From CAXDOZ01 sp963991145 (GTDB taxonomy: Bacteria; Bacteroidota; Bacteroidia; Chitinophagales; JABDMM01), in contig CAXDOZ010000154.1 in the NCBI GenBank assembly GCA_963991145.1, forward strand, positions 1-5,171: DNA of 5,171 bases, read 5' to 3'. The position numbers and the translations under genes are program-made. Below, one piece after another: positions 1 through 5,171 of the stretch (position 1 is the first letter of the stretch; every line of letters starts with the position of its first letter). The notes under the pieces are model-generated. The model ran no database searches and was not told where the DNA came from. It worked only from the letters and a program-made list of their open reading frames with translations.

Positions 1-1220
1 TCCCATTGCTCAAAGGCTCCGCTCTCCCAACCGAATCCAGCTTTCATCGCATCATCGAGGCGGTAAAGTTCATCGCGGATCTCCGGAATGCGGCGCGAAA
101 CGTATTCGTACAGATAGAATCCAAGTGTGCGCAAGAACTGACCAGCCTTATCATCGGCATTGTTCAGGATCTTGATGCGATCTTTCAGATCATCTGATTG
201 TTTTGCATTTGCTACTGAAGCAAATTTTGGTTTTTGCTTTGGACCGTACTCAAGTGTCTTTAGATCCAGACTCATGATCTGGCGCTTGCCATCCTCGTCT
301 TTGGTCTTTTTGTAGAATCCTTGTTTGGTCTTATCTCCAAGCCAGCCATTCTCTTCCATTTTCAGGACGTAATCCGGAACCTTGAAAATATCTCGGCGCT
401 CATCTTCGGTGCAGTTATCGTAAACACCTGTGGCCACCTTGATCATGGTGTCCAATCCAACTACATCGCAGGTTCTGAAAGTTGCAGATTTCGGGCGACC
501 GGTAAGCGGTCCTGTGAGAGAATCAACCTCATCAATTGTAAGGTCAAATTCCTCGATCAGTTTGAAGATCGCACAGATAGAAAACACCCCGACACGGTTA
601 GCGATAAATGCCGGTGTATCCTTACAAAGTACTGTTTGCTTACCGAGGAATCTATCTCCATAATCCATGAAGAAGTCAATTACTTCAGGATCTGTTTTAG
701 TTGATGGGATGATCTCTAAAAGACGCAGGTATCGCGGCGGATTAAAGAAGTGTGTTCCGCAGAAATTTGCCTGGAAATCATCGCTTCTTCCTTCGAGCAT
801 CATCTCTATTGGAATTCCCGAAGTATTTGAGGTGATCAAAGAACCAGGCTTTCTGTGCTTTTCTACTTTTTCAAATAGAGTCTGCTTGATATCGAGGCGC
901 TCGATAATTGCCTCAAGTACCCAATCACAGTCGGCGATCCAATCCAGGTTATCGTCGAAGTTGCCGGTCTTGATACGGTTGGCAAATGACTTCTGATAAA
1001 TTGGCGATGGATTTGATTTCAGGGTTGATTTCAGTGCCTCATTCACGATTCTGTTTCGCGCTTCCGGCTTGTCTTTCTCTTCATCCTTCAGATCAAAGGG
1101 AACGATATCCAATAGGACAACGTCCAGACCGATATTGGCAAAATGGCAGGCAAGGCGTGAGCCCATAACTCCCGAACCAAGTACGGCTACCTTTCTGATC
1201 TTTCTTTCTGATGCTTTCAT
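1..1220 (-). CDS. 3-hydroxyacyl-CoA dehydrogenase, N-terminal part (gene continues past the window edge)
   Basis: The gene starts at the ATG at 1220-1218 and stays open to the window edge, giving 406 residues with no stop. It oxidises L-3-hydroxyacyl-CoA to 3-ketoacyl-CoA with NAD+, the third step of beta-oxidation. The NAD-binding Rossmann motif GSGVMG sits at residues 15-20. By alignment from memory with human HADH, the catalytic set is present: S134 in SNTSG, H157 in THFFNPP, E169 in LLEII and N208 in FIANR. The HAD C-terminal domain follows at about 205-303 (ends WLGDKTKQGFYKK). A second helical HAD_C-like stretch at about 345-406 contains LDDAMKAGFGWESGAFE. Because the Rossmann domain is N-terminal and sequence continues beyond this second unit, I expect an enoyl-CoA hydratase domain downstream (HAD-first fusion of about 800 residues, the reverse of FadB), but that part is not visible. 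It lies 29 bp after tetR and is probably co-transcribed with it. No clear Shine-Dalgarno site is seen. Confidence 0.93.
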   Translation of the reverse strand, partial: MKASERKIRKVAVLGSGVMGSRLACHFANIGLDVVLLDIVPFDLKDEEKDKPEARNRIVNEALKSTLKSNPSPIYQKSFANRIKTGNFDDNLDWIADCDWVLEAIIERLDIKQTLFEKVEKHRKPGSLITSNTSGIPIEMMLEGRSDDFQANFCGTHFFNPPRYLRLLEIIPSTKTDPEVIDFFMDYGDRFLGKQTVLCKDTPAFIANRVGVFSICAIFKLIEEFDLTIDEVDSLTGPLTGRPKSATFRTCDVVGLDTMIKVATGVYDNCTEDERRDIFKVPDYVLKMEENGWLGDKTKQGFYKKTKDEDGKRQIMSLDLKTLEYGPKQKPKFASVANAKQSDDLKDRIKILNNADDKAGQFLRTLGFYLYEYVSRRIPEIRDELYRLDDAMKAGFGWESGAFEQW

Positions 1221-1249
1221 TCGATTTAAATGAATTAGTGGTTAGCGAT

Positions 1250-1810
1250 TTATTTCTCGACCCGCTGAAGAATTCGTTTCAGCGTATTGGTCAAATACAT
1301 TTTGTTATTGAAAATTCTGGACAGGGAGATCGCACCCTCAACTTCGGCGACAGCCCTCTCGGCCAGCTCGCTGGCCACTTCTATTGGATACTTATCCATG
1401 TAGATATTCTTGATGGCGTCAAAGAAATCGGTAAAGAACTGGCGGATGATGAAAGCAAATTCCGGCTCTACCAGCGCAGTTTCTACTCCAACATTTCCCA
1501 GCACCTCTCCTGTTTCACGATGCACAAAAACATCCTCCGCTTTAGCGGTAAGTCTCTCTAACCTTGTTCTTGCGTCCAGGTTCTCATCATAGGCGATTGA
1601 GAAAACTTCCGCTCTGAAATACTCATGCACACTGGTGATCACCTTCTTCATAAGGTCTTCCTTGCTGTCGAAATAGTGATACAAACTCCCCTTTAAAAGG
1701 CCACATGCATTGGCGATGTCGGCCATAGAAGTAGTGTGGTAGCTTTTCTCCCGAAAGAGCTTAAGCGACTGAGTAATAATAAATTGTTCGTCTACTTTCT
1801 GCTTTGGCAT
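1250..1810 (-). CDS. TetR/AcrR-family transcriptional regulator, probable repressor of fatty-acid degradation genes
   Basis: This is a 186-residue protein, normal length for TetR. The N-terminal three-helix DNA-binding domain spans about residues 7-54. Its helix-turn-helix runs from TTSMADIANACGLLKG into SLYHYFDSKEDLM (about 26-54), matching the family signature in which SLYHYF forms the recognition helix region. The rest is an all-helical ligand-binding and dimerisation domain. I chose the ATG at 1810 (MPKQKVDEQF). An in-frame TTG at 1855 would add 15 residues, but it lies inside the candidate operator and upstream of the predicted transcript start. The gene sits directly in front of the 3-hydroxyacyl-CoA dehydrogenase gene with a 29-bp gap. 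An inverted repeat overlapping the candidate promoter suggests autorepression of the operon. By analogy with TetR-type FadR/PsrA proteins the ligand may be acyl-CoA or a fatty acid. That is inference from context, because the ligand pocket cannot be read from sequence. Confidence 0.93.
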   Translation of the reverse strand: MPKQKVDEQFIITQSLKLFREKSYHTTSMADIANACGLLKGSLYHYFDSKEDLMKKVITSVHEYFRAEVFSIAYDENLDARTRLERLTAKAEDVFVHRETGEVLGNVGVETALVEPEFAFIIRQFFTDFFDAIKNIYMDKYPIEVASELAERAVAEVEGAISLSRIFNNKMYLTNTLKRILQRVEK

Positions 1811-1825
1811 AGTGTTAAGAGTGCC

Positions 1826-1856
1826 TGAAATTATTAAAATCTGTCGTTTTACCAAA
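1826..1856 (-). promoter_or_regulatory. Candidate Bacteroidota-type promoter of the tetR / hydroxyacyl-CoA dehydrogenase operon
   Basis: On the minus strand a TTTG (1856-1853) is followed by a 19-bp spacer and then TAATTTCA (1833-1826). This matches the Bacteroidota -33 TTTG / -7 TAnnTTTG arrangement in spacing, with two differences in the last positions of the -7 box. Transcription would begin near 1820, leaving a very short leader of about 10 nt before the ATG at 1810. The -33 element lies within one arm of the inverted repeat at 1848-1871, so a bound repressor would block sigma factor access. It is a motif match only. Confidence 0.45.
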
Positions 1857-1871
1857 CGGTTGTTTGATAAA
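1848..1871. promoter_or_regulatory. Candidate TetR operator (imperfect inverted repeat)
   Basis: The core is CAAAC-GGTT-GTTTG (1853-1866), a perfect 5-bp inverted repeat around a 4-bp centre. Beyond one mismatched pair (1852/1867) the symmetry resumes with TTTA (1848-1851) against TAAA (1868-1871), so 9 of 12 pairs match across 24 bp. It is 38 bp upstream of the tetR ATG and covers the predicted -33 element. This size, symmetry and position fit a TetR-family operator used for autoregulation. No second full copy was seen upstream of the ligase gene or the DUF4389 gene. Binding by the adjacent TetR is inferred. Confidence 0.6.
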
Positions 1872-1879
1872 TAAACGCT

Positions 1880-1911
1880 AAAAAAACCACCTGGGTTCTT
1901 ACCAGGTGGTT
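1880..1911 (-). terminator. Rho-independent terminator downstream of the DUF4389 gene
   Basis: A perfect 10-bp stem, AACCACCTGG (minus strand 1911-1902) with CCAGGTGGTT (1894-1885), encloses a 7-nt loop. It is followed on the minus strand by a run of T residues through 1880. It begins 33 bp after the stop of the DUF4389 gene and ends just before the operator of the next unit, so it separates the ligase/DUF4389 block from the tetR operon. The plus-strand side lacks a T-run, so it should act only on minus-strand transcripts. Confidence 0.9.
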
Positions 1912-1944
1912 AATTAAGTCTTAAACGTCGGCCAGACTAAACAA

Positions 1945-2574
1945 TTAGTCTATCTGATCGAGGATGGCGCCGTCACCTTTTATCTCAGAATCAGGCTTGC
2001 CTGAAAATGGAGGATACTCGTCTGTCATCCAGGACATGGCAAGGTTTACGCGCATTGCCCATCGCAGTGTTTCGACATGGAATCGATGGAAGCTCTCAGG
2101 CCATTCACCTGTAAAAAGAACTACCCAGAAAGCGATGAATCGCATAAAGCCGGCAATCAGAAAGCGGAAAAGCAGGACAAATCCATGAGGAATTAAGATA
2201 TAGATCCACCCGAATAAGGCTTTTAGTATGGTGTTTCCTCTGCTGATCTCTTCAGGATATTCGATGATCAGTTCTGTGTTTTCATCTTCAACGTTTAATC
2301 CAAATGCTGGATAACCGTCGGAGAGGTTGAGCAATCTCGCCTGCAATCGCAAGATCCATCTGTAGAGCTTCACTCTGAAGTCAAAGAAATCCTTGGGGTA
2401 TTTACCCGTAAATAGAATTGCCCAGAAAGAAATAAACTGGAGCACACCAGCTGCTATTCCAAGGAAATACAGCAGGAATAAATGAGGAATGATAATGTAA
2501 AAGAATCCGAAGAATGTTCGAAGGAGCAACTCACCTCTAGAGTACTCCTCTTGATATCTGATTTCAAATTTCAT
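1945..2574 (-). CDS. Membrane protein with two tandem DUF4389-like repeats, function unknown
   Basis: The protein has 209 residues and two copies of the same roughly 87-residue module, at residues 5-91 and 104-190. They align without a gap at a constant offset of 99, with about 39 identical positions by hand count. Each copy has an acidic SRG start (QEEYSRG, PEEISRG), two hydrophobic segments (about 20-41 and 42-57; 119-140 and 141-156) with a shared IPH, an FW..LFTG..P motif, an amphipathic helix with RW, and a final D.YP.F. This pattern matches DUF4389 from memory. Four membrane passes in the inner membrane are likely, with no signal peptide. The tail (191-209) is polar and acidic. The family has no established function that I know of. 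It lies 70 bp after the small exported protein gene with no terminator between, so it may be co-transcribed with the ligase, and it ends at a strong terminator. No catalytic motif is visible, so a lipid or membrane-related role is only a contextual guess. Confidence 0.88.
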   Translation of the reverse strand: MKFEIRYQEEYSRGELLLRTFFGFFYIIIPHLFLLYFLGIAAGVLQFISFWAILFTGKYPKDFFDFRVKLYRWILRLQARLLNLSDGYPAFGLNVEDENTELIIEYPEEISRGNTILKALFGWIYILIPHGFVLLFRFLIAGFMRFIAFWVVLFTGEWPESFHRFHVETLRWAMRVNLAMSWMTDEYPPFSGKPDSEIKGDGAILDQID

Positions 2575-2644
2575 TATGGAGGGTTTGGTTTTGTTCCCTC
2601 AAAAATTACTACAAATTATGATATGAATCGAGTTCAAAAAGAGA

Positions 2645-3124
2645 CTAATCGTAATAGTGAGCGAGGTGAATCTCTTTTACCTTGCCCTTCTGGCTGATAT
2701 GGATCTCGGCAAAATCGACCTTATCGGAGTCGTCAATTCGATAGATGCCTTCGCTAACCTTAATTGCTTTTGGAAAAAGGGATTTAAACTCCTCCAGACT
2801 TGTCCCAATTTGAAGCTTATTATCGAGCTTCCACTTTTTTGTGTAGATGGCTATTCCAATGCAAAAGCTATTGTACTTGCCACGAAAGACCTGCATTTCG
2901 TTCTTCCCTGCTTTGAAAACCTGAATAGTGTCTGTTAGTCCTGGATCATGGAGGTTTTGCTTAAACTCTTCCTGAACCACCTTACCCTTTAACTTTCCTG
3001 ATTCTATGACAGCCACACAATCAGATCCAAATGGTTGATGGATGAGTTTATCTCCGGTATGAGATTGAGAATTTGCAGAAAAAGTGAGAAATGAGATCAG
3101 GGCAAGCAAAAGCAATCTAGACAT
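2645..3124 (-). CDS. Small exported protein of unknown function, translationally coupled to the ligase
   Basis: From the ATG at 3124 this is a 159-residue protein. It starts with a clear Sec signal peptide: MSR, then hydrophobic LLLLALISFLTF, with likely cleavage after SANS (about residue 19). There is no lipobox cysteine, so the product should be a soluble periplasmic or secreted protein of about 140 residues. The mature part has two cysteines (in GSDCVAV and SFCIGIA), possibly disulphide-bonded, and alternates beta-like strands. Its C-terminal third carries IGTSLEEFKSLFPKA followed by a strand-rich tail, recalling the small alpha/beta folds of Bacteroidota export proteins, but I do not recognise a named family. 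The start overlaps the last 8 nt of the ligase gene, which suggests translational coupling. An alternative ATG at 3151, preceded by AAGGA, would add nine residues and lengthen the overlap to 35 nt. I prefer 3124 because the signal peptide is then compact, but the choice is not certain. Confidence 0.8.
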   Translation of the reverse strand: MSRLLLLALISFLTFSANSQSHTGDKLIHQPFGSDCVAVIESGKLKGKVVQEEFKQNLHDPGLTDTIQVFKAGKNEMQVFRGKYNSFCIGIAIYTKKWKLDNKLQIGTSLEEFKSLFPKAIKVSEGIYRIDDSDKVDFAEIHISQKGKVKEIHLAHYYD

Positions 3125-4892
3125 CGTAGATCTTTTCGATTTGCTCAGCATACATTTCCTTGATGATCTTCCGCTTCACCTTCATCGTTGGGGTGAGCTG
3201 ACCTCCATCGACTGTCCATTCAATTGGCAGGAGCTCGAATTTTTTAATTTGCTCGATATGGCCCAGGCTCTGGTTGAGGTCCTGGATCTCTCTATTAAGC
3301 AAGTCAATTACTTTTTCATTTTGGATCATTCGACTTGGCTCTTCCGGAGACATTTCTTTATGCTCCATCCAGCCTTTTATATTCTCAAATGAAGGAACGA
3401 TCAATGCAGAAACAAACTTCTGGTTCTCGCCAATCACGCAAAGCTGTTCGATAAAGCGAGATTCTTTCATTTTCTCTTCTATCACCTGCGGAGCCACATA
3501 CTTTCCTCCGGACGTTTTAAAGAGATCTTTTACTCTATCTGTGATGTGAAGGAACTTTCCTTCTAGTTTTCCAACATCACCGGTATGGAGCCATCCATTC
3601 TTAATGGTCTTATCAGTTGCTTCCTGATTTTGATAGTAACCCATCATCACATTCGGACCTTTTATAATGATCTCTCCCGGACCATTGTCGGACATATTTC
3701 CTTCTCTGTCCATAAATTGGAGTTCAACATCCGGAATAACCAGTCCTACACTTCCGAACTCATAGTTCCCCTTCTCAAATCTGTTGAAAGAGATAACAGG
3801 TGAGGTTTCTGTTTGTCCATATCCTTCGCGAATAGCGATTCCAGCTGCCGAGAAAACTCTTGCCAATCTTTCCTGCAATGCTGCAGCTCCGGTTACGATT
3901 CCGATGATCTCACCTCCTAGAGCTTCTCTCCATTTTGAGAAGACAAGCTTATCGGCAATCTTGAACATGAATCCATTTTCATCGCCTGGTTTGTAGTTCA
4001 ATCCCATTTCCAGAGCCCAGAAGAAAATCTGCTTCTTTGGGAACCCGGCATCCATTCCTTTTTGAATGATCTTATCGTATATCTTCTCGAGCAATCGAGG
4101 TACACAGCTAAAGAAATGTGGTTTAACTGCCTTGATGTCCTCTCCTATGGTTTCGATGCTCTCTGCATAATACATGGAAGTACCAGTTGCGAAATAGGTA
4201 TAGGAAACCACCCTCTCAAAAATGTGACAAAGAGGAAGGAAGGATATTGTTCTTCTGTTCGGACCAAGCGGCAAAAGAGGAATTACGCATTTAATATTGC
4301 TCACCACATTGTTATGGCTTAGCATCACTCCTTTTGGAAGTCCGGTAGTTCCGGAAGTATAGATAATCGTTGCCAGGTCATCAGGCTTAATTTCAGTGGC
4401 AATATCGACTACTCGAGTGTGGTCGACATCAACTCCCAACTTTAGGAATTCATCAAAGTGCTTGCAGCCATCAACATGATCAAATGAGTAGATCTCCTGA
4501 AGGCTCGGCACCTGATCTTTGATATTGCTGATCTTTCTGAAAAGCTCTTCAGAGGATACAAAGGCGATCTTGATCTCTGCCTGATTGAAAATGAACTTAT
4601 AATCAGCTTCTGAGATAGTAGGATAGATCGGAACATTGATCACTCCTACCTGCATCATTCCATTATCGACGATATTCCACTCAGTTCGATTGTTTGATAT
4701 AAGTGCGACCTTATCGCCAGGATTCATACCTGCCGCTAAAAATGATCGGCTTGCTTTGTTGATTTGATCGAGAAAAACCTCTGTGGTCAATGTTTTCCAT
4801 TTGCCATTCACTTTTGATGAAATGGCCTCCTTTTGGGGGAAGTTGGTAAGCTGATAGGGAACGATGTCAAAGAGACGAGTAAAGTCTTGCAT
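3117..4892 (-). CDS. Long-chain fatty-acid--CoA ligase (AMP-forming acyl-CoA synthetase)
   Basis: This 591-residue protein activates fatty acids with ATP and CoA to acyl-CoA, via an acyl-AMP intermediate, at the inner face of the membrane. That is the entry step of beta-oxidation and also of exogenous fatty-acid use in lipid synthesis. All ANL-superfamily motifs are visible in order: P-loop YTSGTTGLPKG (178-188), the EGYGQTETSP adenine-binding motif (356-365), GWLHTGD with the ATP-ribose aspartate (433-439), the hinge ITDRVKDLFKTSGGKYVAP (450-468), and the C-terminal LTPTMKVKRK (566-575) holding the catalytic lysine (K571 or K573). The length and the VKDLFKTSGGKYVAP and LTPTMK signatures place it with the long ACSL/FAA1-like ligases (COG1022) rather than acetyl-CoA synthetase or NRPS domains. 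The ATG at 4892 gives the usual family start (FTRLFDIVPYQLTNFP). It is followed by an overlapping exported-protein gene. I see no convincing promoter in 4893-4989. Confidence 0.96.
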   Translation of the reverse strand: MQDFTRLFDIVPYQLTNFPQKEAISSKVNGKWKTLTTEVFLDQINKASRSFLAAGMNPGDKVALISNNRTEWNIVDNGMMQVGVINVPIYPTISEADYKFIFNQAEIKIAFVSSEELFRKISNIKDQVPSLQEIYSFDHVDGCKHFDEFLKLGVDVDHTRVVDIATEIKPDDLATIIYTSGTTGLPKGVMLSHNNVVSNIKCVIPLLPLGPNRRTISFLPLCHIFERVVSYTYFATGTSMYYAESIETIGEDIKAVKPHFFSCVPRLLEKIYDKIIQKGMDAGFPKKQIFFWALEMGLNYKPGDENGFMFKIADKLVFSKWREALGGEIIGIVTGAAALQERLARVFSAAGIAIREGYGQTETSPVISFNRFEKGNYEFGSVGLVIPDVELQFMDREGNMSDNGPGEIIIKGPNVMMGYYQNQEATDKTIKNGWLHTGDVGKLEGKFLHITDRVKDLFKTSGGKYVAPQVIEEKMKESRFIEQLCVIGENQKFVSALIVPSFENIKGWMEHKEMSPEEPSRMIQNEKVIDLLNREIQDLNQSLGHIEQIKKFELLPIEWTVDGGQLTPTMKVKRKIIKEMYAEQIEKIYDV

Positions 4893-4989
4893 AAAGGCTG
4901 ATTGTGCTTTTCCCTAAAATAAGCGGAAAGCGTGAAATGCAGGTAGAAAAATTTGCTGATTTCTGTATGCTACGATTGTGCTATTGATT

Positions 4990-5036
4990 AACCACAGAGG
5001 ACACGAAGAACACGGAGGGGGAATTTGGATTACTGG
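4990..5036 (+). repeat. Intergenic repeat, copy 1 (CCACAGAGGACACG family)
   Basis: This is a 47-bp element beginning AACCACAGAGGACACGAAG and ending GGATTACTGG. It matches copy 2 at 5082-5128 in 44 of 47 positions without gaps. Weaker similarity continues about 20 bp upstream (GCTACGATTG here, GCTATGATTG before copy 2). Sequences of the CCACAGAGGACAC type recur, as I recall, in intergenic DNA of many environmental bacteria. No protein-coding or inverted-repeat structure was recognised in it. Confidence 0.85.
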
Positions 5037-5081
5037 ATTGCTAGAATGCTGGATTCCGTTTGCTATGATTGAAGTAAATAA

Positions 5082-5128
5082 AACCACAGAGGACACGGAG
5101 AACACGGAGAGGGAATTTGGATTGCTGG
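5082..5128 (+). repeat. Intergenic repeat, copy 2 (CCACAGAGGACACG family)
   Basis: This second 47-bp copy starts 92 bp after copy 1 and differs from it at three positions (GGAG for GAAG, GAGAGGG for GAGGGGG, TTGCTGG for TTACTGG). It runs almost directly into the 8-bp tandem array. It contains a short internal periodicity (GGACACGGAGAACACGGAG, about 9 bp), so the element itself looks like a decayed minisatellite. Confidence 0.85.
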
Positions 5129-5135
5129 TGCGCTG

Positions 5136-5171
5136 ATTTGCCCATTTGCCCATTTGCCCATTTGCCCATTT
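5136..5171 (+). repeat. 8-bp tandem repeat, unit ATTTGCCC, four full copies plus four bases
   Basis: Four perfect ATTTGCCC units lie at 5136-5143, 5144-5151, 5152-5159 and 5160-5167, followed by ATTT at the window edge, so the array probably continues outside. The copies are identical, which is typical of a length-variable microsatellite formed by slippage. It is over 240 bp from the ligase start, too far to be an obvious promoter spacer switch for that gene. It could affect a gene on the other side of the window edge. Confidence 0.92.

Larger units (their letters stand above)
4893..5171. other. Non-coding region with repeats upstream of the ligase gene
   Basis: No credible gene is found in this stretch. 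The part next to the ligase (4893-4968) is AT-rich and should carry its promoter. The best -7 candidate on the minus strand, TATTTTAG (4923-4916), has no TTTG at the expected distance. From 4969 to the window edge the sequence is made almost entirely of repeats, listed separately. The minus-strand open frame at 5153-4914 is translated from these repeats and is very unlikely to be a gene. Confidence 0.75.

Noticed and set aside
321..1168. Plus-strand open frames of 60-127 residues opposite the dehydrogenase gene
   Set aside because: They are antisense to a gene with intact catalytic motifs, show no recognisable domains and overlap each other in different frames.
1811..1855. Upstream TTG start for the TetR gene adding 15 residues
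   Set aside because: The extension lies within the candidate operator and promoter, and TetR proteins typically begin a few residues before the first helix, as with MPKQKVDEQF at 1810.
2579..2600. GAGGG/CCCTC inverted repeat just upstream of the DUF4389 start
   Set aside because: It has only a 5-bp stem with a 12-nt loop and no T-run. It could form a weak hairpin but is within chance expectation, so it is not called a terminator or riboswitch.
2645..3124. Lipoprotein assignment for the small exported protein
   Set aside because: There is no cysteine at the end of the signal peptide. The region reads FSANSQS, which fits ordinary signal peptidase cleavage.
4442..4636. 64-residue minus-strand frame inside the ligase gene
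   Set aside because: It lies out of frame within conserved ligase coding sequence and has a serine/arginine-rich composition typical of a shadow frame.
4914..5153. 79-residue minus-strand open frame in the region upstream of the ligase
   Set aside because: It is read through the two GA-rich repeats and the 8-bp array (giving low-complexity SVFSVSSVV and PCSSCPLW). It has no domain and no start signal, and it resembles the spurious proteins often annotated on such repeats.
4990..5171. CRISPR-like array
   Set aside because: There are only two 47-bp copies without dyad symmetry, the spacer is itself repeat-like, and the adjoining 8-bp units have no spacers at all. No cas genes are present.

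Overview
All convincing coding sequence in this window lies on the minus strand, so the window reads right to left. It holds four complete genes and the 5' part of a fifth. The organism is most likely a member of Bacteroidota, probably a Cytophagales-like marine or environmental lineage. The reasons are moderate-to-low GC, little use of Shine-Dalgarno sites, a -33/-7 type promoter (TTTG, 19 bp, TAnnTTTG-like), and a 3-hydroxyacyl-CoA dehydrogenase of the HAD-first type next to a TetR repressor, which I recall as common in that phylum. The assignment is inferred from protein style, not from a marker gene.

Layout in transcription order. (1) 5171-4893 is non-coding and repetitive: an 8-bp tandem repeat (ATTTGCCC) runs off the window edge, followed by two about 92-bp-spaced copies of a CCACAGAGGACACGGAG-type repeat. 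(2) 4892-3117 encodes a long-chain fatty-acid--CoA ligase (AMP-forming). (3) 3124-2645 encodes a small exported protein of unknown function whose start overlaps the ligase stop by 8 nt. (4) 2574-1945 encodes a membrane protein made of two DUF4389-like repeats in tandem, followed by a strong intrinsic terminator at 1911-1880. (5) A candidate promoter and overlapping inverted-repeat operator (about 1826-1871) precede a TetR-family regulator (1810-1250). The regulator is followed after 29 bp by a 3-hydroxyacyl-CoA dehydrogenase (1220 to beyond position 1), cut by the window edge after 406 residues.

The genes appear to form a fatty-acid activation and beta-oxidation locus in two transcription units. 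The ligase makes acyl-CoA. The dehydrogenase, probably fused to an enoyl-CoA hydratase domain outside the window, carries out later beta-oxidation steps. The TetR protein is placed to autoregulate its own operon, probably in response to acyl-CoA or fatty acids, as in FadR/PsrA-like TetR systems. The same operator is not visible in front of the ligase. The small exported protein and the DUF4389 protein are the least understood members. I found no CRISPR array, RNA gene, insertion sequence or defence system, and no clear evidence for a wholly new system. The points most worth checking are the duplicated DUF4389 protein, the ligase-coupled exported protein, the operator/promoter and the intergenic repeats.
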